From JAHECQ01 sp047638695 (GTDB taxonomy: Bacteria; Actinomycetota; Acidimicrobiia; Acidimicrobiales; SZUA-35): DNA of 28,809 bases. Where the stretch lies: contig JBLINY010000053.1 in the NCBI GenBank assembly GCA_047638695.1, forward strand, positions 1 through 28,809, in the 5' to 3' direction. Below, in pieces: positions 1-7,345 of this stretch (the stretch's first letter is position 1; each line of letters starts with the position of its first letter). Made by a program: the position numbers and the translations under genes. Below the pieces are notes generated by a model. It had not been told where the DNA came from. It did no database searches and was given only the letters and a program-made list of their open reading frames with translations.

Positions 1-420
1 GGGTTGAGTGAGCCGGATCGGCGTAGCCGGTGAGGCGGAGCCGAACAACCGTCACGTTGCGAAGCGGAGCGGAGCAGCCGGGTTGAGTGCGTCGGATCGG
101 CGTAGCCGGTGAGGCGGAGCCGAACAACCGTCACGTTGCGAAGCGGAGCGGAGCAGCCGGGTTGAGTGCGTCGGATCGGCGTAGCCGGTGAGGCGGAGCC
201 GAACAAAGCAACAGAGCGGAGCAGCCGGGTTGAGTGAGCCGGATCGGCGAAGCCGAACAACCGTTACGTTGCGAAGCGGAGTGGAGCAGCTCTGTTGCCG
301 GTGTTGGATCGGCGTAGCCGGTGAGGCGGAGCCGAACAAAGCAACAGAGTGGAGCAGCTCTGTTGCCGGTGTTGGATCGGCGTAGCCGGTGTGGCGGAGC
401 CGAACAAAGTTACAGAGTTA
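1..420. repeat. GC-rich tandem repeat array of 68-79 bp units with short hairpins
   Basis: About six tandem units fill this gene-free stretch: 1-79, 80-158, 159-226, 227-302, 303-370 and a partial unit from 371. The first two are 79 bp and nearly identical. Later units are mostly 68 bp, with an internal block swapped or shortened. Every unit carries a core of ggatcggcg(t/a)agccg, usually followed by gtgaggcggagccgaacaa. The core holds small self-complementary elements (cggc-gta-gccg, ggc-gga-gcc), so RNA or single-stranded DNA would form strings of small hairpins. The array begins directly after the stop codon of the minus-strand dehydratase and runs to the window edge, so its full length is unknown. 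Open frames crossing it are repeat artefacts. It could be a REP/BIME-like element or a transcription-end structure; I cannot tell which. Confidence 0.9.
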
Positions 421-421
421 C

Positions 422-2131
422 TCAGTGAGCGTCGCGGGTGACGGCGGGGCCGCTGCTGCCTACGAGGAAGTCAAAATCGCAGCCTTGGTCGGCCTGTAGG
501 ACGTGGTCGACATAGAGACGGTAGTAGCCACGGTGATAGGTCGGGTCGGGCTGGACCCAGAGCTTTAGGCGCTTCTCGAGTTCGGCGTCGTCTATCTCGA
601 GGTCGAGTGTGCGGTTGGGAACGTCGAGGCTGATGATGTCGCCATCGCGCACAACGGCCAGTGGGCCGCCGGCGGCAGCCTCGGGGGCCGTGTGGAGCAC
701 GACCGTGCCGAAAGCGGTGCCGCTCATCCGGGCATCGGAGATACGAACCATGTCGCGAATGCCCTTCTCTAACACCTTGCGCGGCAACCCGAAGTTTCCG
801 ACCTCCGGCATGCCCGGATAGCCCTTGGGACCGCAGCCCTTCAGCACCATCACCGAGTTTTCGTCGACATCGAGGTCGGGGTCATCGATGCGGGCGTGAT
901 AGTCCTCAATCGATTCGAAGACGACCGCTTTCCCTCGATGAGTCATGAGCGCTGGGGTGGCCGCGTTGGGCTTGATGACCGCACCTCCGGGGCACAGGTT
1001 GCCCCGCAACACAGCGATTCCTGAATCGGCCTGCACCGGTGCTGCGACGGTCTTGATTACGTCTCGGTCGGCGTTGGCATCGGCATCGGCGTAGCTCGAG
1101 AAAGGTTGGCCGGTGACCGTCGGGGCATCGCCGTCGATGATGTCGGCGATCTCGTGCAGAACCGCGGGGAGGCCGCCCGAGTAGAAGAAGTCTTCCATCA
1201 GGTAGTCGCCTGATGGCTTGAGGTTCACGAGTAGTGGAGATTGCTGGCTGAACTTGTCGAAGTCTTCCATGGTCAACTCGACGCCGAGTCGGCCGGCGAT
1301 GGCGAGCAGGTGCACTACAGCATTGGTCGAGCCGCCGATGGCGGCGAGTACTCGGATGGCGTTCTCGAAGCTGCTGCGCGTCAGCACCTTGGAGATGGTC
1401 TGTCCCTCGCGCACCATGTCGACAATTCGCCGGCCGGAGAGGTGGGCAAGCCGTAGTCGTCGCGAGTCAGAGGCGGGTATGGCGCCGTTCGACGGCAGAG
1501 CGATGCCGAGGGCTTCGGACATGCACGCCATGGTTGAGGCGGTGCCCATCGTGTTGCACGAACCGCGGCTGCGAGTCATGCAGCTCTCGAGATCGAGGAA
1601 CTCTTCCATGCCCATGTCGCCGGCGCGAACGTCGGCGGTGTACTTGATCAGATCGGTGCCCGACCCAAGCTCTTTGCCCCGGTAGTGACCGTTCAGCATC
1701 GGGCCACCGGACACCATGATCGATGGCAGATCGACCGATGCGGCGCCCATGAGTTGCGCCGGTGTTGTCTTGTCGCAGCCGCCGAGGAGGACGACACCGT
1801 CCATTGGATTGCCGCGGATCGATTCCTCGACGTCCATGGCCATCAGGTTTCGCAGCAACATGGCGGTGGGACGAATCTGTGTCTCGCCAAGCGAGGTGGT
1901 TGGGAAAATGAGCGGTACGCCGCCCGCTTCCCACACGCCGCGCTTGACGTGCTCGGCGATCTCATGAACGTGGCTGTTGCAGGGCGTTAGCTCCGACCAT
2001 GAGGAAGCGATGCCGATCATTGGTCGGCCATCGAACGCGTCGTCGGGTAGGCCCCGCTTCATCCAGCTGCGGTGGCCGAATCCGGCGAGAGGCCGCCCGT
2101 ACCAATCCTGTGAACGCAGGTTCTCTCCCAT
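422..2131 (-). CDS. IlvD/Edd family dehydratase, probably a sugar-acid (L-arabinonate-type) dehydratase
   Basis: 569 aa, full length for the IlvD/Edd family. These Fe-S, Mg-dependent enzymes remove water from 2,3-dihydroxy acids or sugar acids to give 2-keto acids. Visible motifs are TPCNSHV near residue 50, GGCDKTTPA near 115-125 and GSCNTMGTAS near 190-200, which supply the three cluster cysteines. SDARMSGTAFG near residue 470 contains the expected catalytic serine. The CDKTTPA form, rather than CDKxxPG, resembles sugar-acid dehydratases such as L-arabinonate dehydratase more than biosynthetic dihydroxy-acid dehydratase (family knowledge). Substrate choice is therefore an inference, and ilvD cannot be excluded. 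The ATG start has a good Shine-Dalgarno (AGGAGAG, 8 nt upstream). The gene diverges from the CoA-transferase gene. No other sugar-catabolism or branched-chain amino acid gene lies in the window. Confidence 0.88.
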   Translation of the reverse strand: MGENLRSQDWYGRPLAGFGHRSWMKRGLPDDAFDGRPMIGIASSWSELTPCNSHVHEIAEHVKRGVWEAGGVPLIFPTTSLGETQIRPTAMLLRNLMAMDVEESIRGNPMDGVVLLGGCDKTTPAQLMGAASVDLPSIMVSGGPMLNGHYRGKELGSGTDLIKYTADVRAGDMGMEEFLDLESCMTRSRGSCNTMGTASTMACMSEALGIALPSNGAIPASDSRRLRLAHLSGRRIVDMVREGQTISKVLTRSSFENAIRVLAAIGGSTNAVVHLLAIAGRLGVELTMEDFDKFSQQSPLLVNLKPSGDYLMEDFFYSGGLPAVLHEIADIIDGDAPTVTGQPFSSYADADANADRDVIKTVAAPVQADSGIAVLRGNLCPGGAVIKPNAATPALMTHRGKAVVFESIEDYHARIDDPDLDVDENSVMVLKGCGPKGYPGMPEVGNFGLPRKVLEKGIRDMVRISDARMSGTAFGTVVLHTAPEAAAGGPLAVVRDGDIISLDVPNRTLDLEIDDAELEKRLKLWVQPDPTYHRGYYRLYVDHVLQADQGCDFDFLVGSSGPAVTRDAH

Positions 2132-2150
2132 ACCGGCATCTCTCCTGGTT

Positions 2151-2174
2151 GTTCGTGTGGCCGTTCGTGTGGCC
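2151..2174. repeat. 12-bp tandem duplication in a divergent promoter region
   Basis: The unit gttcgtgtggcc occurs twice in tandem (2151-2162, 2163-2174) and is followed by a degenerate gttggttgtggtc. It lies just upstream of the Shine-Dalgarno of the dehydratase, within the 110-bp region between two divergent genes, where a regulator-binding site or promoter spacing could be affected. Confidence 0.75.
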
Positions 2175-2226
2175 GTTGGTTGTGGTCGTTGGTGCGACGG
2201 CCTGTTTGGTGCAGCGTGGCCGACAC

Positions 2227-2232
2227 TAGGCT
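2227..2232 (+). promoter_or_regulatory. Candidate -10 box for the CoA-transferase gene
   Basis: TAGGCT fits the actinobacterial TAnnnT -10 consensus, and its last T is 10 nt before the GTG start at 2242. There is no Shine-Dalgarno in this short gap, so a leaderless or near-leaderless transcript is likely. The same TAGGCT box precedes the aminopeptidase gene at 11365. No convincing -35 element was seen. Confidence 0.5.
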
Positions 2233-2241
2233 CTGCGGCTC

Positions 2242-3438
2242 GTGGATTCCGAACTCGATAGTGCCGCCACCCCGCTCGCCCTCGACGGGGTCAGGGTGGT
2301 CGACCTCACCACGGTCCTCATGGGCCCGCTGGCTACTCGGATGCTTGCCGATCACGGGGCTGACGTGATCCGGGTCGAGGCAGTTGGTGGCGAAGCCTTC
2401 CTCGATTCTGTGCCCCGTCGGAACCCGTACATGAACGCCATGGCGCTGAACGCCCATCGCAACAAGCGGAGTGTCGTCCTCGATCTAAAGAGCGAGGCCG
2501 GTGCTCGGGCCATCGCCGATTTGGTTGCCAGCGCCGACGTCTTCGTGTCGAACATGCGGGCAGCTGCGCTTGGTCGACTTGGTCTGGACGCGACGACACT
2601 CCGCGAGCGGCACCCGGCCCTGATCCACTGTGTAGCCAACGGCTATGGCTCGACCGGTCCCTACGCAGAGCGAGCGGCGTACGACGACGCCATTCAAGCG
2701 GCGTCAGGCTTGGCTGCGCTGACCGGCCGAGTGACGGGTGAACCCGGCTATTCGCCAGCTGTTATGGCCGACAAGGTCTGCTCGCTCCACATCCTGCAGG
2801 CCGTACTCGCAGCACTGTTTTACCGGGAGCGCACGGGAACGGGCCAGGCAATTGAGGTACCGATGTTCGAGACGATGGTGGCGTTCAACGTGGTCGAACA
2901 CCACAGCGGTGGAATCTTCGAGCCGCCGCTTGGCGATATCGGGTATCCCCGCACCCTGAGCCCGTTCCGAAAGCCTTATCGCTGTGCGGATGGTTACGCC
3001 TGTCTGCTGCCCTATACCGATGCCAACTGGCGGGCCTTCTTCGAATTCGTCGACCAGCCCGAGTTGAGTGACGATCCACGATTCGCCACGCACGTCGCCC
3101 GCATTACCAACAGTTCTGATCTGTATGGGTTCGTCGAAGAGATGGCGCCGTCACACTCGGTGGCCAAGTGGATGGACTTCTGCGATCTTCACTCGATCCC
3201 GGGTAACCCGGTAATGGATCTGGCCCAGATGCCCGATGACCCGCACGTGCAGGCGGTCGAGCTGATGCCGGTTGTCGAACACCCGACCGAGGGTTCCTAC
3301 CGTCATGTCAGAGATGCCATTACCTATGAATCCACGCCAACTCGATTGCGGCGGCATGCGCCGACGCCGGGTCAGCACACGGCGGAGATACTGGCCGAAC
3401 TCGGTTGGGGCGCGGATGACATTGCAGGCCTGGCATGA
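2242..3438 (+). CDS. CoA-transferase family III (CaiB/BaiF) protein
   Basis: 398 aa, normal for class III CoA-transferases, which move CoA between organic acids through an aspartyl-CoA thioester intermediate. The N-terminus LDGVRVVDLTTVLMGPLATR and the ADHGADVIRVE stretch are typical of the family. RDIKSEAG-like nucleotide contacts are represented by LDLKSEAGARA near residues 80-90. The candidate catalytic aspartate is D177 in MADKVCSLH, at the place of the family's conserved Asp. The C-terminal half has the usual SGGIFEPP and PYRCADGYACL substrate-domain features. The start is GTG at 2242, supported by the -10 box just upstream. The gene overlaps the next small gene by 4 bp. The acid substrate cannot be read from the sequence; racemases (AMACR-like) belong to the same fold and remain a possible alternative. 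Confidence 0.9.
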   Translation: MDSELDSAATPLALDGVRVVDLTTVLMGPLATRMLADHGADVIRVEAVGGEAFLDSVPRRNPYMNAMALNAHRNKRSVVLDLKSEAGARAIADLVASADVFVSNMRAAALGRLGLDATTLRERHPALIHCVANGYGSTGPYAERAAYDDAIQAASGLAALTGRVTGEPGYSPAVMADKVCSLHILQAVLAALFYRERTGTGQAIEVPMFETMVAFNVVEHHSGGIFEPPLGDIGYPRTLSPFRKPYRCADGYACLLPYTDANWRAFFEFVDQPELSDDPRFATHVARITNSSDLYGFVEEMAPSHSVAKWMDFCDLHSIPGNPVMDLAQMPDDPHVQAVELMPVVEHPTEGSYRHVRDAITYESTPTRLRRHAPTPGQHTAEILAELGWGADDIAGLA

Positions 3439-3725
3439 TGCAGGCCATGAGCAAGCGCACTCGGTTTTCGAGCCGTTCCGTCGCACGTCCGTCGGCCAAA
3501 CAGGTTGTGATGTCGCCGCTGAAGATCATCGGCGGACTCTTCCGAGGGTTCCGGGCTCTCGTCCACGGCATTGGCGCGCCGTTCCGGGCGGTTAGCCGAT
3601 TGCGCTCGACTCGTCGGAACAAGAAGATGTCGAAGCGCGAACAGCTCGAGCAGCTTCGCTTCAGCCGGATGGTGCCGAGCCTGCAGGCAGAGGTGCAACG
3701 CACCCGACGTCGGCTATTCGACTGA
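3435..3725 (+). CDS. Small very basic protein of unknown function
   Basis: 96 aa, rich in Arg, Lys and Ser with no family I recognise. Its start overlaps the stop of the CoA-transferase gene (ATGA), which suggests translational coupling; further in-frame ATGs at 3438 and 3447 are possible starts. Residues 25-55 form an amphipathic, hydrophobic stretch (MSPLKIIGGLFRGFRALV) that could be a membrane-surface helix, followed by a basic cluster (RLRSTRRNKKMSKREQLEQL). Coding status is supported by the coupling and by the lack of a better frame, not by homology. Confidence 0.55.
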   Translation: MMQAMSKRTRFSSRSVARPSAKQVVMSPLKIIGGLFRGFRALVHGIGAPFRAVSRLRSTRRNKKMSKREQLEQLRFSRMVPSLQAEVQRTRRRLFD

Positions 3726-3730
3726 CCTAC

Positions 3731-3772
3731 AGGCTCTCGATCTCAGGATCTTGATCTCAGGCTCTCGATCGG
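3731..3772. repeat. 14-bp tandem repeat, three copies
   Basis: Copies are caggctctcgatct (3731-3744), caggatcttgatct (3745-3758) and caggctctcgatcg (3759-3772). The tract begins 5 nt after the stop codon of the small basic gene and lies between convergent genes. Further degenerate ctcag/gtcagg words continue to about 3796. It is one of several short repeats at gene ends in this window. Confidence 0.85.
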
Positions 3773-3828
3773 TACAGCCGTCTCAGACCTGTCAGGCGGC
3801 CGCACCCAATCAAGACTGTGGCGTTCGT

Positions 3829-4401
3829 TCAGGCTGGTACTACTTCGGTAAGCAGTGCCGGGCGGGGAGAACTACGGAGATTGGCGAACTTCGAGACGTC
3901 GGCGTTGATGATCTTCTCGCTTTCGGCATCGTTGAAGAAGCGCTCGTCGTGATCGGCCAGCGTTGGGAAGGAACACACTGCGATGCCGTCCAGCTCGTGG
4001 CCTTCCAGCGTCTTCACCACCGACAGCTGCACGTAGTCCCACATGGCGGCATGGTGTGTGAGCGCCAACGGGGCGTGGGTGTCGCGCCAATGAGCGTCGG
4101 TCTCAAGGTGGGTCATCTTCTCGTTGTGGACCAGGCCAAAGCAGGCCGAGACACCTGGTGTTTTGGTGCCGCGTTCCCAGCTGACGTCATGTGACTTGAT
4201 CTGTCGGCTGAAAATAAGGTGAGTGGCAACGTCCGCTGCTGGTGCCAGCTGACTGGGATCGGAAACGACGGCGCGGACGATCGAGCGAAACGGAGCCTTC
4301 GCGTGAGTCGCGTCGTTCGCCACGTAGGCGATACCGCCGACTGCGGTCGCAACCGCCAGGCCAGCTTCAGGGTCAGAGCCGAGGACACAGAATTCGAGCA
4401 T
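3829..4401 (-). CDS. EthD-domain (dimeric alpha-beta barrel) protein
   Basis: 190 aa. Residues about 95-125 carry the EthD-type signature HWRDTHAPLALTHH followed by AMWDYVQLSV, and the fold is expected to be a ferredoxin-like dimeric barrel. EthD itself is required with a P450 for ether degradation, but most relatives are of unknown function, some acting as small-molecule monooxygenase- or decarboxylase-like enzymes (family knowledge). The N-terminal part (1-90) may be a second, divergent copy of the fold. The start is ATG at 4401. A CAGACT box whose last base is 7 nt upstream could be a weak -10 for a leaderless message, since no Shine-Dalgarno is visible. No P450 or ether-degradation gene is nearby. 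Confidence 0.8.
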   Translation of the reverse strand: MLEFCVLGSDPEAGLAVATAVGGIAYVANDATHAKAPFRSIVRAVVSDPSQLAPAADVATHLIFSRQIKSHDVSWERGTKTPGVSACFGLVHNEKMTHLETDAHWRDTHAPLALTHHAAMWDYVQLSVVKTLEGHELDGIAVCSFPTLADHDERFFNDAESEKIINADVSKFANLRSSPRPALLTEVVPA

Positions 4402-4503
4402 GGCGTGAGTCTGTCAGACCGGGTGACTCTCGCGCCGGTTGAGAGCGAGTGAACGGTCTGAAGATGGCGATCTCTGTAAGGACCAAGGGGCCGAGGAGCA
4501 TTC

Positions 4504-4833
4504 TCATCGCTTGCGGTTGGGCTTCTGGGTTGAGTTCGGTTTCGTTCGCTGCTTGTTGCCGGAAGCTTTTTTACCCCGAGGCCCATTCGCTGCGGCATGT
4601 TTCAATTGCGACTGATACCAGACCTTGGCCACGACAGCCCAGGCCAGGTGAGCAACAGCTATCCAGACTCGACCCTTGATGACCCAACCAAGAGCGGCCA
4701 ACGCCAGTCCGAGCTGATGCCCGGCGAGCGCCAGCTTCAACCGTTTCGGGTTCAGCGCCGCCCGTTTGAAGACCACCGGTAATACGAGGCTGTAGCCGAG
4801 GAGAAACAGCAGCGTGCTGGCCGGATGCATCAC
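4504..4833 (-). CDS. Small membrane protein with basic C-terminal tail
   Basis: 109 aa. Hydrophobic segments at about residues 5-22 (STLLFLLGYSLVLPVVF), 34-52 and 56-70 suggest two or three membrane helices. The last 35 residues are strongly basic and hydrophilic (GPRGKKASGNKQRTKPN and on), probably a cytoplasmic tail. I do not recognise a family. Start codons at 4833 and 4830 (ATGATG) are both possible. It diverges from the nitrile hydratase operon with only 49 bp between them, so the two share a promoter region. Confidence 0.68.
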   Translation of the reverse strand: MMHPASTLLFLLGYSLVLPVVFKRAALNPKRLKLALAGHQLGLALAALGWVIKGRVWIAVAHLAWAVVAKVWYQSQLKHAAANGPRGKKASGNKQRTKPNSTQKPNRKR

Positions 4834-4882
4834 ACCAGCATGGCCCAGGGTGTGAAGAATCTAGGTATGCCAAACTGCAAGG

Positions 4883-5569
4883 GTGACATCCGCACCTTCG
4901 CCGCCCGCCGAACCGTTACCGCCAGCAATCCATGACCTGGGTGGCGTTCCGGGCTTCGGTCCGGTTCCCGTCGACGATGATGCAATCTTCCACGCCGACT
5001 GGGAGCGGAAGGCATTTGCCGTCACCCAATTCTCGCAGCGCGCCGCCAGTTTCAACACCGATGCCTTTCGCTATGGGGTCGAACGGGAGGACCCCGAGCT
5101 CTACTTGTCCATCCCGTACTTCGATAAGTGGATCCGAAACGGTGAGCGGATGCTGGTTGAGGGTGGCGTGGTTGCCCCCGATGCGATCAGCAGCCGAATA
5201 GCGGGCACCGAGTCGACCGGGGTCGCTAAGCGCACGACCGACGCCACCCGTCCGGAAGCCAAGGGGACACTCCGAACGGTCGATTCTGAGCCGAGTTTCG
5301 CTCCCGGCGACCGGGTAGTAGTTCGAGCCGATCATCGGCCGGTGGTCGGGCACACCCGACTGCCTGGTTATGTGCGAGGGCGGATCGGGGTCATTGCCCT
5401 GATCAACGAAGCCTGGGTCTATCCGGACACTCACGCCCACGGCTTGGGTGAACAACCGACGTGGGTCTACGCCGTTGGCTTCGAAAGCAGTGACCTGTGG
5501 CCCGATGACCCAGGTCCTTCCCATACCGTCTACGTCGACCTTTTCGAGCCCTATCTGGAGCAAGCATGA
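4883..5569 (+). CDS. nthB: Nitrile hydratase subunit beta
   Basis: 228 aa, usual length. Nitrile hydratase is a cytoplasmic alpha-beta enzyme that hydrates nitriles to amides. The family N-terminal motif is seen as IHDLGGVPGFGPVPVD, preceded by about 14 extra Pro/Ala/Ser-rich residues if translation starts at GTG 4883. The helical region has AFRYGVEREDPELYL, with R68 matching the first conserved active-site arginine. The C-terminal SH3-like barrel has FAPGDRVVV and LPGYVRGRIGVI, where R165 matches the second conserved arginine. PTWVYAVGFESSDLW and VYVDLFEPYLE close the protein as in the family. The linker at residues about 110-135 is Thr/Ser/Ala-rich and poorly conserved. It overlaps the alpha gene by 4 bp. 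The beta-alpha-accessory order is that of known cobalt-type operons. A CAAACT box 7 nt before the GTG may be a weak -10. Confidence 0.95.
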   Translation: MTSAPSPPAEPLPPAIHDLGGVPGFGPVPVDDDAIFHADWERKAFAVTQFSQRAASFNTDAFRYGVEREDPELYLSIPYFDKWIRNGERMLVEGGVVAPDAISSRIAGTESTGVAKRTTDATRPEAKGTLRTVDSEPSFAPGDRVVVRADHRPVVGHTRLPGYVRGRIGVIALINEAWVYPDTHAHGLGEQPTWVYAVGFESSDLWPDDPGPSHTVYVDLFEPYLEQA

Positions 5570-6189
5570 GTCATGATCACGAGCACCACGGCCACGAGCA
5601 TCACCAGCCGGAGCCAACCGATCCCGCTATTCGGACCGAGGCCATCGAGCAGATCTTGGTCGAGCAGGGATTGGTGACGCCAGAGCGGATCGATGAGCTC
5701 ATTCACCACTACGAGACTGAAGTTGGGCCGATGAACGGTGCCCAGGTGGTCGCGACGGCTTGGATCGACTCCGAATTTAAGAGCCGGCTTCTTGCCGACG
5801 GTTCGGCGGCGATGGCCGAGCTTGGTTTCGACGGGGCCCAGGGCGAGCGGATGGTCGTGGTCGAGAACACTGACGACGTGCACAATCTGGTGGTCTGCAC
5901 CTTGTGTTCGTGTTACCCGTGGCCGGTGCTTGGACTGCCGCCGTCGTGGTACAAGTCACCCGAATACCGAGCCCGCGCCGTCCGCGAACCGCGGGCCGTT
6001 TTGGCCGAATTCGGCACCGAGGTCGCCGATGAGGTCGATGTCAGAGTGTGGGATTCGTCGGCGGAGATTCGCTATCTGGTTTTGCCGCAGCGCCCAGCAC
6101 ACGCGGTCGGCGACACGGTTGACGAGCTCGCTCCCTTCGTTGGACGCGACGCCATGATCGGTGTGCGCCTGGCCGGGTTCGAGTCGTGA
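5566..6189 (+). CDS. nthA: Nitrile hydratase subunit alpha, cobalt type
   Basis: 207 aa, full length. The metal claw is visible as VCTLCSC (C111, T112, L113, C114, S115, C116) followed by YPWPVLGLPPSWYK. In this family Thr in C-T-L-C-S-C marks non-corrin cobalt enzymes, and Ser at that place marks iron enzymes, so a low-spin Co(III) centre with oxidised cysteines is inferred. The N-terminal His-rich stretch (MSHDHEHHGHEHHQPEP) is present; it could hold metal during maturation, but that is a guess. The core has VEQGLVTPERIDELIHHYE and ATAWIDSEFKSRLL as in relatives. Start and stop overlap both neighbours (ATGA with beta, GTGA with the accessory gene), so the three products are probably made in fixed proportion. 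No cobalt transporter or amidase gene is seen in the window. Confidence 0.97.
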   Translation: MSHDHEHHGHEHHQPEPTDPAIRTEAIEQILVEQGLVTPERIDELIHHYETEVGPMNGAQVVATAWIDSEFKSRLLADGSAAMAELGFDGAQGERMVVVENTDDVHNLVVCTLCSCYPWPVLGLPPSWYKSPEYRARAVREPRAVLAEFGTEVADEVDVRVWDSSAEIRYLVLPQRPAHAVGDTVDELAPFVGRDAMIGVRLAGFES

Positions 6190-6545
6190 GCGGCCAGCAC
6201 CTGGCTCCGACGGATCTGGCACTGGCCGCCGATGGGCCCGCCGCTCCGCCTCGCTCGAACGGCGAGATTGTCTTCGATGCCCCGTGGCAGAGCCGAGCGT
6301 TTGGGGTGGCGGCTGCGCTGGCCGAGGGCGGCACGTTCGCCTGGTTGGATTTCCAGGCCGCCTTGATTCACGAGGTTGGAACTGCCGACGTAACAGGTGT
6401 TGACACCGGCACGGCTGATGGCTACTGGAGCTGTTGGCTGGCGGCGCTGGGATCGCTTACCGAGGCCAACGCCATTGTTGAGCCAGCCGTTTGGTCAGCC
6501 CGGTGTGACGAGCTTGCTGCTCGGCCGGCTGGGCACGACCACTGA
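6186..6545 (+). CDS. Nitrile hydratase accessory protein (cobalt maturation chaperone)
   Basis: 119 aa. It resembles the small P14K/NhhG/NhlE-type proteins that bring cobalt into nitrile hydratase by exchanging alpha subunits. Family-like features are IVFDAPWQSRAFGVAAALAE near residues 27-48, GTFAWLDFQAALIHEV at about 49-65 and DGYWSCWLAALGSLTE at about 77-95. It starts with GTG overlapping the stop of the alpha gene (GTGA). It is short for the family but similar to beta-subunit-like chaperones. The last 51 bp overlap the 3' end of the minus-strand gene at 6495-7208. The position after beta and alpha matches cobalt-type operons. Confidence 0.88.
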   Translation: MSGQHLAPTDLALAADGPAAPPRSNGEIVFDAPWQSRAFGVAAALAEGGTFAWLDFQAALIHEVGTADVTGVDTGTADGYWSCWLAALGSLTEANAIVEPAVWSARCDELAARPAGHDH

Positions 6546-7208
6546 CCGGTCGCCCAACTGTTCGCGGAGGTAAACCCTGACATCGGCGTGAGCTAGCTCG
6601 AAGGCAGACAACAGACGATCGTCGTGAGCCCACGGCCCTGCGTCGAGCAAAGCCATCTCGGCTTGGGCGATGAGCGGATCACTCTGGTTGGCGGAGACGA
6701 AGAGAAGCCTTGGGTACAAGCTCAGCGCCGCCGCTCGGCGAAGTCTGCCTTGCCACCGCGCTCCTAGCTTGTTGATCGGGCCCGGATCCATCTGACAGGC
6801 CGCCAGCCGTTCGAGTTGTTCGGCGAGGACGGCTCTGAACACTTCAGGCTCATAGGCCGGATGTTTGGCCGAGGCCACGATTGACCGTCGAAATCGTTCG
6901 AGGGCGCGGTCGAGTTCGCGTAATTCATCGTCTATGACTGCGGAGGCAGCGTGGACCAAGGCCTGGCCTCGCGGGTTCGCCGTTACGCCCCAGAACTCGA
7001 TGGGCGAGGGAGCCGCACCGAACTTGCTCAGCTCTTTTACCTGGCGATGCGAAGACAGGAGGGCACGAGCATCGAGGTCGTACGCCAGTCGGACGGATTC
7101 CATCCGTTTACGCATTCGGGATTCGATCACCGCCGTCCGCTGCGTCAGCCGTTCGCTGATGCAGCGGAGATGATCGTTCTCCGATGTTCCTCGATTGTTC
7201 GTGCTCAC
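6495..7208 (-). CDS. Conserved-looking helical protein of unknown function
   Basis: 237 aa, soluble, rich in Arg, Ala, Leu and Glu, with mostly helical patterning and no signal peptide or membrane segment. I recognise no family. Residues 15-45 (SERLTQRTAVIESRMRKRME) could form a coiled coil. It starts at GTG 7208 with a reasonable Shine-Dalgarno (GGAG, 5 nt upstream). Its 3' end overlaps the nitrile hydratase accessory gene by 51 bp in a convergent arrangement. The long region would otherwise be empty, and codon use looks like the neighbours, which supports a real gene. It diverges from the M24 peptidase gene over a 137-bp intergenic region. A role linked to nitrile metabolism is not supported. 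Confidence 0.68.
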   Translation of the reverse strand: MSTNNRGTSENDHLRCISERLTQRTAVIESRMRKRMESVRLAYDLDARALLSSHRQVKELSKFGAAPSPIEFWGVTANPRGQALVHAASAVIDDELRELDRALERFRRSIVASAKHPAYEPEVFRAVLAEQLERLAACQMDPGPINKLGARWQGRLRRAAALSLYPRLLFVSANQSDPLIAQAEMALLDAGPWAHDDRLLSAFELAHADVRVYLREQLGDRSVVVPSRPSSKLVTPG

Positions 7209-7333
7209 TCCTGCTCCGACTTTCAGGTTCCCGCTTGACTACATCCATCGGACCGCAGCGGCTTCATTGAACGGGTCGTACGGCCCAAAAGCGGTGTCGG
7301 AAGATGGGGGCAAACGGCCCCTCAAGGACCCTG

Positions 7334-7339
7334 TAGCCT
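7334..7339 (+). promoter_or_regulatory. Candidate -10 box of a leaderless promoter for the M24 peptidase
   Basis: TAGCCT matches TAnnnT, and its last T is exactly 7 nt before the ATG at 7346. With normal spacing transcription would begin on the start codon. This supports ATG 7346 over the in-frame TTG at 7340. There is no Shine-Dalgarno. Confidence 0.6.
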
Positions 7340-7345
7340 TTGCCC

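Noticed and set aside
1..420. Possible CRISPR array
   Set aside because: The repeats are adjacent with no unique spacers, unit length varies by module swaps, and no cas gene is nearby.
1218..1685. 155-aa frame on the plus strand inside the dehydratase
   Set aside because: It is fully antisense to conserved IlvD/Edd motifs.
3571..4194. 207-aa plus-strand frame across the 14-bp repeats and the EthD gene
   Set aside because: It overlaps two better genes in other frames and reads through the repeat; the EthD signature lies on the other strand.
4402..4503. Terminator-like inverted repeat CTCTC/GAGAG upstream of the EthD gene
   Set aside because: The stem is only 5 bp with no T-run and lies in a promoter position, so chance is the simpler explanation.
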